NCBI GenBank assembly: GCA_042691655.1
Contig: CP170506.1
Location: 4,464,001-4,528,000 of the forward strand
Direction: 5' to 3'
Length of the DNA: 64,000 nucleotides
Source: UBA695 sp042691655
Lineage (GTDB): Bacteria; Verrucomicrobiota; Verrucomicrobiia; Chthoniobacterales; Chthoniobacteraceae
Shown here piece after piece: positions 55,722 to 63,213 of this stretch; position 1 is the first letter of the stretch, and each line of letters begins with the position of its first letter. Made by a program: the position numbers and the translations under genes. A model generated the notes under the pieces. The model did no database searches. It had not been told where the DNA came from and saw only the letters and a list, made by a program, of their open reading frames with translations.

Positions 55722-56795
55722 CTATACGCCCGCCAGTCGCAGGAAGTGGAAGGCGAGCCAGCCCAGAAATGCCGTGGTCGGCAGGGTGAGCACCCAGGCC
55801 CAGACGATCCGCTGCACGACGCCCCATTTCACCGCGCTCAGGCGCTTGGTCGCGCCGACGCCCATGATGGACGTTGAAATGACATGCGTGGTGGAGACGG
55901 GGATGCCCATCGTGGTGGCGATGTGAATGACGATGCCTGCGGAGGTCTCCGCCGCGAAGCCGTGCACGGGCTGGAGCCGGACCATTTTGTGCCCCAGGGT
56001 GCGGATAATGCGCCAGCCGCCGCCCGCCGTGCCCGCCGCCATGGTCAAGGCGCAGGCGATGATGACCCATGTGTCGATACGGAATTCGGGGGTGCGCAGG
56101 AAGTGGAGGATGGGGGGCAGGTTGTCGAAGGCCTTGGTGGTGGTGCCGGTATAGAGGGCGAGGGCGATGATGCCCATGGTCTTCTGCGCGTCGTTGCCGC
56201 CGTGGCTGAAGCCCATGAAGGCGGCGCTGGCGAGCTGGGCTTTGCCAAAGATTTTCTGGATCAGGTAGGGCCGCATGCGGTGGAGCAGGATGATGAGAAG
56301 CATCATGATGAACGCACCAATGATGAACCCGGCCAGGGGCGAGGTGAGCATCGGCAGGACGACCTTGGGCCAGAGGCCTTCGTGGGTGATGTGGCCCGCT
56401 TTTTGGATGACCGAGGACCATTTCAGCACGGTCCAGTCGCCGCGTGTGGAGGCGACGGCCGCGCCGCAGAGCCCGCCGATGAGGGCATGGCTGGAGCTGG
56501 ACGGCAGCCCAAGCCACCAGGTGAGCAGGTTCCAGATGATGGCCCCCAGGAGCGCCGCGAAGACGGTCGGCATGGTGATGACGTGGATATCCACGATGTC
56601 CGCGCCGATGGTTTTGGCCACGGCCATGCCGGAGAACGCGCCGAGGAGGTTGCAGCCCGCGGCCATGAGGATGGCCTGGCGAGGGGTGAGGACCTTGGTG
56701 GAGACGACGGTCGCGATGGCGTTGGCGGCGTCGTGAAAACCGTTGATGTACTCAAAGGCGAGTGCCGCCAATAGGACGAGCAGGAAAAGCGTCAT
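55722..56795 (-). CDS. pit: PiT-family inorganic phosphate transporter
   Basis: 357 aa, about ten membrane helices. The two PiT repeats are present: GFHDAANAIATVVST near the N-terminus and FSHGGNDAQKTMG in the middle, followed by GIPVSTTHVISTSIMG. Low-affinity phosphate/cation symport. 22 bp after the DUF47 gene, with which it forms an operon. Confidence 0.93.
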   Translation of the reverse strand: MTLFLLVLLAALAFEYINGFHDAANAIATVVSTKVLTPRQAILMAAGCNLLGAFSGMAVAKTIGADIVDIHVITMPTVFAALLGAIIWNLLTWWLGLPSSSSHALIGGLCGAAVASTRGDWTVLKWSSVIQKAGHITHEGLWPKVVLPMLTSPLAGFIIGAFIMMLLIILLHRMRPYLIQKIFGKAQLASAAFMGFSHGGNDAQKTMGIIALALYTGTTTKAFDNLPPILHFLRTPEFRIDTWVIIACALTMAAGTAGGGWRIIRTLGHKMVRLQPVHGFAAETSAGIVIHIATTMGIPVSTTHVISTSIMGVGATKRLSAVKWGVVQRIVWAWVLTLPTTAFLGWLAFHFLRLAGV

Positions 56796-56817
56796 GGCTG
56801 GTTTTTTCCCCGCTCTC

Positions 56818-57459
56818 TTAGGAGTATTTCAGGACGACCTGGAAGACGACGTTCCCGGCGTCGCGGCACCGGTCGATGGCCTTTTCGAGCAGCTCGTACA
56901 TGTCCTTGAGGAAAATGGCGTCCTTGGCCTCGGCTTTGCCGTGGAAAAGCTCGCTCAAGAGGGAGGTCATGAAGCGGTCGGCGTCGCCTTCGATGGTCTG
57001 GAGCTGGGCGTATTCGTCCTCGACCTCCTCGACATGCGGATTGGTGCGCAGGGCTTTGACCATGGCGACGACGGTATTGGTGGCCGCCTCGAGCATGGCG
57101 ACGTGCTTGATCATGCTTTCGGCGTGGTTATTGAGCGGACAGATGAGGAGGCGCTCGCCGATTTTCTCCATGGTCTTGGGCACGCGGGAGAGGGCGCTGG
57201 AGAGGGCCTCGATGTCCTCGCGTTCGAGCGGAGTGACGAAGGTACGACAGAGGGCGGTGGTGATTTCCTGGCTGATGCGCTTGTGTTTGCGGCGGCTTTG
57301 GGCGAGGAGCTCGAGGGATTCGTGGATGGCCCGGTCATCGCCGATTTTAGGCATGAGGGCGTTCAGGATACGGGCGCTATTTTGAGCCTCGCGGGCGCTG
57401 GCCTCTAGGAGGTCGTAGAATTTGTCATCGCGGCCGAAAAGTCGCTTAAGGAAGTTCAT
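56818..57459 (-). CDS. DUF47 / PhoU-like protein
   Basis: 213 aa, all-helical with E/D-rich helices (EREDIEALSSALSRVPKTMEKIG region), the pattern of TIGR00153/DUF47 proteins, which are usually encoded just before pit and regulate the transporter. Standard length. Confidence 0.9.
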   Translation of the reverse strand: MNFLKRLFGRDDKFYDLLEASAREAQNSARILNALMPKIGDDRAIHESLELLAQSRRKHKRISQEITTALCRTFVTPLEREDIEALSSALSRVPKTMEKIGERLLICPLNNHAESMIKHVAMLEAATNTVVAMVKALRTNPHVEEVEDEYAQLQTIEGDADRFMTSLLSELFHGKAEAKDAIFLKDMYELLEKAIDRCRDAGNVVFQVVLKYS

Positions 57460-57525
57460 GGGTAAACCGCAATCTTAATCAGAGAAAAGGAATCCTGTAA
57501 AGAGGGCTCAGGGGAACCGGGATAG

Positions 57526-57928
57526 GGAAACGAAGTTTCCAGATGGGGTGCAGGGGGCGAAGCCTCCTGCCGGTGGGTTTGGGAGGCAGCGCCTCCCATC
57601 TCCCCGCTTCTGGCAAGGCGGGCCTAACCCATCCTCCACAAAGCGGCGTGCCCAGACCAAACCCGCGCTCTCGGTGGCAGCTATGCCCGCCTTGCCCCCC
57701 GAAAAGAGCGCAGCGATTTTTCGGGGCTCCGGGGAGCCATGAGATAAGCGCCCGAGGCGCTTGGCGGATTCGCTTCGCTTTCCAAAATGGAGGCAAGGCG
57801 GCGAGGGGTTTTTAGGGAAGACGTGGGTTTTTTGGGCCGCCTTGCCGGAGGGGTTGGCTTCCGGGGCTCCGCCCCAGACCCCGTCAAGGGGCTTCGCCCC
57901 TTGCATCCCCTTCGGAAACTTCGTTTCC
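57526..57928. repeat. 400-bp modular element with imperfect 70-bp terminal inverted repeats
   Basis: Left end GGAAACGAAGTTTCCAGATG and right end (reverse strand) GGAAACGAAGTTTCCGAAGG start with the same self-complementary 15-mer; both go on with GGTGCA/GATGCA, GGGGCGAAGCC and similar modules. The interior holds many small hairpins (GGAGGCAGCGCCTCC, GGGCTCCGGGGAGCC, GCGCCCGAGGCGC). Frames open across it give low-complexity Pro/Arg/Gly products and are not credible genes. This element fills most of the 540-bp gap between the DUF47 and ilvC genes. Confidence 0.75.
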
Positions 57929-57936
57929 TTTTTGCC

Positions 57937-57974
57937 AAAAAAAGCGCGATGGCTTTTTGGGCCATCGCGCTTTT
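57937..57974 (-). terminator. Rho-independent terminator of ilvNC
   Basis: On the minus strand: AAAAGCGCGATGGC / GCCATCGCGCTTTT stem, then T7 in total. Lies 25 bp after the ilvC stop. Confidence 0.88.
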
Positions 57975-57999
57975 GCGTTAATCTATTGCAACCGGCAGC

Positions 58000-59025
58000 T
58001 TAGTAAGCGGCCTGGGCGCCCTTGATGTTTTTCTTGGAAACCCAGGGCATGAGTGAGCGCAGGCGCGCGCCGACTTTCTCGATCTGGTGCTTTTCACCGG
58101 CTTTGAGGAGCGCGTTGTATTTCTTGTATCCGCCTTCGTATTCTTTGATCCAGGTCTTGGCAAATTTGCCGTTCTGGATGTCTTTGAGGGCGGCTTTCAT
58201 GCGCTTCTTGGTGCCGGCGTCGATGATCTGCGGGCCGACGGAGACGTCGCCCCACTTGGCGGTCTCGGAAATGGAGAAACGCATTCCGGCGATGCCGCTT
58301 TCGTTGATCAAGTCGCAGATGAGCTTGAGCTCGTGTAGGCACTCGAAGTAGGCCATTTCGGGAGCGTACCCGGCCTCGACGAGGGTCTCAAACCCGGCGG
58401 TGATGAGGGCCGAAGTGCCGCCGCAGAGGACGACTTGCTCGCCGAAGAGGTCGGTCTCGGTCTCTTCTTTAAAGCTGGTCTCGATGACGCCCGCGCGGGT
58501 GCCGCCGATGCCTTTGGCCCAGGCGAGGGCCACTTTCTTGGCCTTCTTGCTCGGGTTCTGGTAGATGCCGATCAGGGCCGGAACGCCTTTGCCTTCGGTG
58601 AACTGGCGGCGAACGATGTGGCCGGGGCCTTTCGGGGCGACGAGGATGACGTCGACGTCTTTCGGCGGGACGACGGTCTTAAAGTGAATGGCGAAGCCGT
58701 GGCTGAAGAGGAGCGTCTTGCCCTTGGTAAGGTTGGGGGCGACGTCCTGCTTGTAAGCGGCGCCCATCTTGGTGTCGGGCACGGCGAGGAAAATGACGTC
58801 GGCCTTCTTGACGGCTTCGGCGGTGTCGAATACTTCGAAGCCTTTTTCTTTGGCGACTGCGCGGGATTTGCTGCCCGGGTAGAGGCCGATAATGACTTTG
58901 ACGCCGGAGTCTTTAAGGTTTAGCGCGTGGGCGTGACCCTGGGACCCGAAACCGATGACGGCACAGGTTTTGCCTTTGAGGGCGTCGAGGGTGGCGTCTT
59001 TGTCTGTATAGATTTTGGCGGACAT
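58000..59025 (-). CDS. ilvC: ketol-acid reductoisomerase
   Basis: 341 aa, class I length. NADPH site VIGFGSQGHAHALNLKDSG near residue 25, DVILVAPKGPGHIVRRQF, and the Mg-binding C-terminal domain (DLFGEQVVLCGG, YFECLHELKLICDLI). Second step of valine/isoleucine synthesis. Follows ilvN after 36 bp. Confidence 0.96.
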   Translation of the reverse strand: MSAKIYTDKDATLDALKGKTCAVIGFGSQGHAHALNLKDSGVKVIIGLYPGSKSRAVAKEKGFEVFDTAEAVKKADVIFLAVPDTKMGAAYKQDVAPNLTKGKTLLFSHGFAIHFKTVVPPKDVDVILVAPKGPGHIVRRQFTEGKGVPALIGIYQNPSKKAKKVALAWAKGIGGTRAGVIETSFKEETETDLFGEQVVLCGGTSALITAGFETLVEAGYAPEMAYFECLHELKLICDLINESGIAGMRFSISETAKWGDVSVGPQIIDAGTKKRMKAALKDIQNGKFAKTWIKEYEGGYKKYNALLKAGEKHQIEKVGARLRSLMPWVSKKNIKGAQAAY

Positions 59026-59061
59026 AACTTCTGGTTGGTATTTAGTCGGGGGGGAAAAGTT

Positions 59062-59538
59062 TTATTGATGGCGGGCGACGGCGACTTTGCCCGTGCGGGT
59101 GAGGTCGCTGATCCCGAAGGGTTCCATGAGGAAGAGGAATTTCTCGATTTTGCTTTCGTTGCCGGTGACTTCGATGGCGACGTTGAGGTGTTGCACGTCG
59201 ATGATCTTGGCGCGGAAAATGTCGCAAATTTGCATGACCTCGGCGCGGGTCTGCGGGTTGACGTTGACGCGCAGGAGCACCAGCTCGCGGTCGACGTAGT
59301 CGCCGTCGCGGAAGTCTTCGATCTCGATGACGTCGATCAATTTGTTGAGCTGTTTGGTGACTTGCTCCAGGACGGCGTCGTCGCCCATGACGACGATGGT
59401 CATACGCGACCGGCTCGGGTCGCGGGTCGGGCCGACATTGAGGGTGTCGATGTTGAACCCACGGCCACTGAACATTCCGGCGATACGCGTGAGGACGCCA
59501 AATTTATTTTCAACCAATACCGAGAGTGTGTGACGCAT
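59062..59538 (-). CDS. ilvN: acetolactate synthase small (regulatory) subunit
   Basis: 158 aa from ATG 59538 (RHTLSVLVENKFGVLTRIAG), the standard start; a frame open to 59583 is not family-like. ACT domain with SGRGFNIDTLNVGPT, then the C-terminal domain (LVLLRVNVNPQTRAEVMQI). Binds valine and stimulates the large subunit. The large-subunit gene ilvB is not next to it in this window. Confidence 0.93.
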   Translation of the reverse strand: MRHTLSVLVENKFGVLTRIAGMFSGRGFNIDTLNVGPTRDPSRSRMTIVVMGDDAVLEQVTKQLNKLIDVIEIEDFRDGDYVDRELVLLRVNVNPQTRAEVMQICDIFRAKIIDVQHLNVAIEVTGNESKIEKFLFLMEPFGISDLTRTGKVAVARHQ

Positions 59539-59720
59539 GTGGAGAGAATCACCAGTTTCTTCCACGAAGGGCACTTTCGTCAAATTTAAAAGTAGGAAGG
59601 CTGTTTTGAGATTAACCGAGAATTAACGATTTCGGGCGCTTTTCTCAATCATCGCTTAACAATCCAAGCGTCTACTCATGTGTAGGAACGAAACATTCCT
59701 CGTTAAGCCAAACATCAAAA

Positions 59721-60140
59721 ATGGTTATGAAACGTACAATACTCACGCTCGCCCTCGTGGCCGCAACCTCGGCAATCACTGCCTTAGCGCAGGACGCCAC
59801 GCCGACCCCGTCGGCAACACCTGCCGAGGGCCCTCGCCATCATCGCGAAGGCGGGAAAGATCACGGCGGCCCTGGCGGTCCGTTCAAGGAAGCTCTGGAA
59901 GCCCTGACGCCCGCCGAACGCGAGCAGCTTAAAGCCGCGCATCAAAAGGCGAAGGATGACCCCGCCTTAGTGGAAGCCCGCAAGAAAGCCGAGGCCGCCC
60001 GCAAGGCGGTGGCGGAGGCTGAAAAAGCGGCGCTCTTGAAAGCCGATCCGTCCATCGGGCCGGTGCTTGATAAGCTGGAAGCCGCCCGCAAGGCTCACCG
60101 GCCGCCGGAAGGCGCTCCGATGCCTCCTCCGGGCTTCTAG
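59721..60140 (+). CDS. small secreted protein, Ala/Lys/Glu-rich
   Basis: 139 aa (a second ATG at 59727). Signal peptide to about residue 23 (TILTLALVAATSAITALA), then a His/Gly/Pro-rich stretch (PRHHREGGKDHGGPGGP) that could bind metal, and a long charged helix (ALTPAEREQLKAAHQKAKDD ... LEAARKAH), ending in PPPGF. The layout recalls Spy/CpxP-type periplasmic proteins, but the LTxxQ motifs are not clear. Confidence 0.7.
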   Translation: MVMKRTILTLALVAATSAITALAQDATPTPSATPAEGPRHHREGGKDHGGPGGPFKEALEALTPAEREQLKAAHQKAKDDPALVEARKKAEAARKAVAEAEKAALLKADPSIGPVLDKLEAARKAHRPPEGAPMPPPGF

Positions 60141-60149
60141 AGAAAAAGT

Positions 60150-60345
60150 AGATTTGAGGGTAACTGCGCGGGAAACAAGGGGGACTTGGACCCCCGCGCA
60201 ACTCCATCCGCGCCTGGTCCTCCAGGCGTGGGTGTTACCCGATCCCCCAGCGAGTCGGAGCTAGGACCCCCGATTCGTTGTGGGGATTGGGTAAACGCCG
60301 GAAGGGCAGGAAGAAGCGCCTGCACTTCCGGCTATTTTTTTTGAT
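60150..60345 (+). ncRNA. candidate structured RNA ending in a terminator
   Basis: No ORF. From 60175 on the plus strand can fold into a row of hairpins: GGGGG acttgga CCCCC; CGCCTGG tcct CCAGGCG (perfect); GGGT gtt ACCC; and a long nested one, ATCCCC ... GAGTCGG ... CCGATTC ... GGGGAT. A Rho-independent terminator follows at 60297. It may be a small RNA or the 3' untranslated end of the secreted protein mRNA. Confidence 0.45.
60297..60342 (+). terminator. Rho-independent terminator
   Basis: GCCGGAAG / CTTCCGGC stem, with GCAGG/CCTGC also able to pair inside, followed by TA and eight T. Confidence 0.85.
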
Positions 60346-60364
60346 TTGAACGGGCTCGTGGAAC

Positions 60365-62953
60365 CTACACCGCGACGATGTTCACGAGTTTGCCGGGGAC
60401 GACGATGATTTTTTTGACGGTCTTGCCCGCGGTGAATTCCTGGACCTTGGCGTTGGCGAGCGCGGCGGCTTCGAGGGTGGCTTTGTCGGCGTCCTTGGAG
60501 ACGGTGAGGCGATCGCGCACCTTGCCGTTAACCTGGATGGGGATTTCCACTTCGTCCTCAACGAGCAGCGCGGGGTCGAATTTCGGCCACGGCCGATCGA
60601 CTACGAGGCCCTCGAACCCGGCGAAACCGGCCCCGGCGAGGCGCGCCCAAAGCTCTTCGGTAAGGTGCGGGGCGAAGGGGTTCAAAATCACCAGCAGCGT
60701 GCGCAGCGCGGAAACGGGCCTGGGGGTGACGCCGGTAAAGGTGTTCACGTAGACCATCATTTGCGCGATGGCGGTGTTGAAGCTCAGGGCCTCGATGTCC
60801 TCGCCGACTTTCTTGATGGTGGCGTGGATGACGCGCTGCTGGGCGCGGTCCAGCGCGGCGTCGGCGGAGAGGGCGCCGAGCTCCCATTCGCTGGCCTGGT
60901 TCTCCTGCATGACCAAGCGCCAGACGCGGGCGAGGAAGCGAGAGACGCCTTCCACGCCGGTCATGCTCCACGGTTTGCTGGCTTCCAGCGGGCCCATGAA
61001 CATTTCGTAGAGGCGCAGGGCGTCGGCGCCGTAATCCACGATCACATCGTCCGGATTGACGACGTTGCCGCGGCTCTTGGACATTTTCTGCCCGTCCTCG
61101 CCCATGATGAGGCCTTGGTTGACAAGGCGCTGGAAAGGCTCGGGCGTGGAGACGTAGCCCAAGTCGAAGAGGACCTTGTGCCAGAACCGGGCGTAGAGGA
61201 GGTGGAGCACGGCGTGCTCGGTACCGCCGACGTAGAGATCAACGCCGCCGGGCTTGGAGGTCGGTTTGCCGCCGCCCATCCAGTAACGCTCGGCTTCTTC
61301 GCCGACGAAGCGGCCACCGTTGGCGGGGTCGCAATAACGCAGGTAATACCAGCAGGAACCGGCCCACTGGGGCATGGTGTTGAGCTCGCGTGTGGCGGTC
61401 TCGCTGTAGCGAACCCACTCGGTGGCCTTGGAGAGGGGCGGCTCGGGGGTGCCGGTCGGCTTGAAGTCGGCCAGCTCGGGCTGGGTGAGCGGGAGTTCGC
61501 TCTCGGAAATGGCGCGGTGCTGGCCGTTTTCCCAGACGATCGGGAAGGGCTCGCCCCAGTAACGCTGGCGGGAGAAGAGCCAGTCGCGCAGTTTGAAATT
61601 GATGGTGAGCTTGCCCAGGCCGCGCTCTTCGAGCCACGCGCCCATTTTCGCTTTCGCTTCGAGCGTGGGCAGGCCGTCGAGGAAGCCGGAGTTGACGGCG
61701 GTGCCGTGCTCGCAGAAGCCGAGGGATTCCTCGGGCGTTTTGCCGGGAGCCTGGACGACGGGCTTGATGGGCAGCCCAAATTTCTGCGCGAACTCGTAGT
61801 CGCGCTCATCGTGGGCGGGCACGGCCATGATCGCGCCGGTGCCGTAGCCCTGGAGCACGTAGTCGGCAATCCAGATGGGGATTTTCTCGCCGTTGACCGG
61901 GTTGATGGCGTAGGCCCCGGTGAAGACGCCCGATTTTTCCTTGGAAAGCTCGGTGCGTTCCAGATCGCTCTTGCGGGCGGTCTTGGCGCGGTATTCGCGC
62001 ACGGCGGGCCACTGTTCCTCGGTGGTGATGCGGTCGACGAGGTGGTGCTCGGGAGCGACGACCATATACGTCGCGCCGAAAAGGGTGTCGGGCCGGGTGG
62101 TGAAGACGGTGACGGTCTCCGCGCCGCCTTCGAGCTGGAATTTCACCTCCGCGCCCTCGCTGCGGCCGATCCAGTTCTCCTGGAGAAGCTTGATGGACTG
62201 CGGCCAGTCGAGGCCTTCGAGTTCGTCAATGAGGCGCTGGGCAAAGGCGGTGATGCGGAGCATCCACTGGCGCATCGGGCGGCGCTCGACGGGGAAGCCG
62301 CCGACCTCGCTCTTGCCGTCGATGACTTCCTCATTGGCCAGCACAGTGCCCAGCTCGGGGCACCAGTTCACCGGGGCCTCGGAGACGTAGGCCAGGCGCA
62401 CGCGGTCGGGATCTTCACCGGGGTGGGTGGCGATGTAGTTTTCGATCGGCTCGGCCTTGTTCGTGGCGGGGTTGAACCAAGCGTTGTAGAGCTTGAGGAA
62501 AATCCACTGGGTCCAGCGGTAATACTCGGGATTGCTGGTGGCGATTTCGCGCGACCAGTCGTAGCCGAACCCGATTTTTTTCAGCTGCGTCTTGAACCGG
62601 CCGACGTTCTGGGCCGTGGTGACGGCGGGGTGCTGGCCGGTCTTGATCGCATACTGCTCGGCGGGAAGGCCGAAGGAGTCCCACCCCATCGGGTGCAGGA
62701 CGTTGAAGCCGTTCATGCGCTTGTAGCGGCCGATGATGTCGGTGGCAGTGTAGCCCTCCGGGTGGCCGACGTGCAGGCCCGCGCCGCTCGGGTAAGGGAA
62801 CATGTCGAGGACGAAGAACTTGGGCCGCGAGGGGTCAAAGCCGGGTTCGCCGGGATTGGCCACGCGGAAGGTCTGGTGCTCGTCCCAATAGGCCTGCCAC
62901 TTGGGTTCGAAAACGTCGAAAGGAAACGGTTTGCGCCGGTCGCTGCTACTCAT
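60365..62953 (-). CDS. leuS: leucyl-tRNA synthetase
   Basis: 862 aa from ATG 62953. Class I synthetase: HVGH at 61-64 as the HIGH motif, the CP1 editing domain (TTRPDTLFGATYMV, AVPAHDERDYEFA), the KMSKSRGN motif near 622, and a C-terminal anticodon-binding part (EIPIQVNGKVRDRL, VKKIIVVPGKLVNIV). Standard bacterial length. Confidence 0.97.
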   Translation of the reverse strand: MSSSDRRKPFPFDVFEPKWQAYWDEHQTFRVANPGEPGFDPSRPKFFVLDMFPYPSGAGLHVGHPEGYTATDIIGRYKRMNGFNVLHPMGWDSFGLPAEQYAIKTGQHPAVTTAQNVGRFKTQLKKIGFGYDWSREIATSNPEYYRWTQWIFLKLYNAWFNPATNKAEPIENYIATHPGEDPDRVRLAYVSEAPVNWCPELGTVLANEEVIDGKSEVGGFPVERRPMRQWMLRITAFAQRLIDELEGLDWPQSIKLLQENWIGRSEGAEVKFQLEGGAETVTVFTTRPDTLFGATYMVVAPEHHLVDRITTEEQWPAVREYRAKTARKSDLERTELSKEKSGVFTGAYAINPVNGEKIPIWIADYVLQGYGTGAIMAVPAHDERDYEFAQKFGLPIKPVVQAPGKTPEESLGFCEHGTAVNSGFLDGLPTLEAKAKMGAWLEERGLGKLTINFKLRDWLFSRQRYWGEPFPIVWENGQHRAISESELPLTQPELADFKPTGTPEPPLSKATEWVRYSETATRELNTMPQWAGSCWYYLRYCDPANGGRFVGEEAERYWMGGGKPTSKPGGVDLYVGGTEHAVLHLLYARFWHKVLFDLGYVSTPEPFQRLVNQGLIMGEDGQKMSKSRGNVVNPDDVIVDYGADALRLYEMFMGPLEASKPWSMTGVEGVSRFLARVWRLVMQENQASEWELGALSADAALDRAQQRVIHATIKKVGEDIEALSFNTAIAQMMVYVNTFTGVTPRPVSALRTLLVILNPFAPHLTEELWARLAGAGFAGFEGLVVDRPWPKFDPALLVEDEVEIPIQVNGKVRDRLTVSKDADKATLEAAALANAKVQEFTAGKTVKKIIVVPGKLVNIVAV

Positions 62954-63028
62954 AGTAAACCCCAAACCATGGAAGAGACCGGCCCGAAGGGAAAGGTTAA
63001 AATACGGGAGGCGGCGCGTTCTATATTC

Positions 63029-63084
63029 TCACGCAAAGCCGCAAAGGGTCTGTCTTTTCTTTGCGCCTTTGAGGCTTTGCGTGA
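63029..63084. repeat. CGCAAAG palindrome, core copy
   Basis: TCACGCAAAGCCGCAAAGGG with CTTTGCGCCTTTGAGGCTTT and GCGTGA; core only, between leuS and the transporter gene. Confidence 0.8.
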
Positions 63085-63118
63085 GGTTCTACCAGTTATG
63101 CGGTCACTTTGGTTTTTT

Positions 63119-63187
63119 ATCAGGAACTCATGAACTCAGGAAAAGAAACAAATTTCTGTCTTTTTCCTGAGTTCCTGAGTTCCTGAT
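63119..63187. repeat. GGAACTCAGGAA inverted repeat (second repeat family)
   Basis: ATCAGGAACTCATGAACTCA opposite CTGAGTTCCTGAGTTCCTGA, forming a stem of about 24 bp with one or two mismatches around a 17-nt loop. One arm of the same family is at 51708-51735. Lies 26 bp past the end of the EamA gene and could end its transcript, though no T run follows. Confidence 0.75.
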
Positions 63188-63213
63188 TAACCTAAGTAAC
63201 TGTAAAAAGGGTA

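Noticed and set aside
57479..57965. Overlapping frames of 60-130 codons on both strands
   Set aside because: All lie in the inverted-repeat element and translate its hairpins; no conserved-looking protein.
60175..60300. tRNA, tmRNA or SRP RNA in the structured gap after the secreted-protein gene
   Set aside because: No cloverleaf, no tag frame and no SRP domain IV motif could be found by eye; left as unassigned structured RNA.
60665..63133. 822-codon open frame on the plus strand
   Set aside because: Antisense to leuS, whose HIGH and KMSKS motifs are intact.
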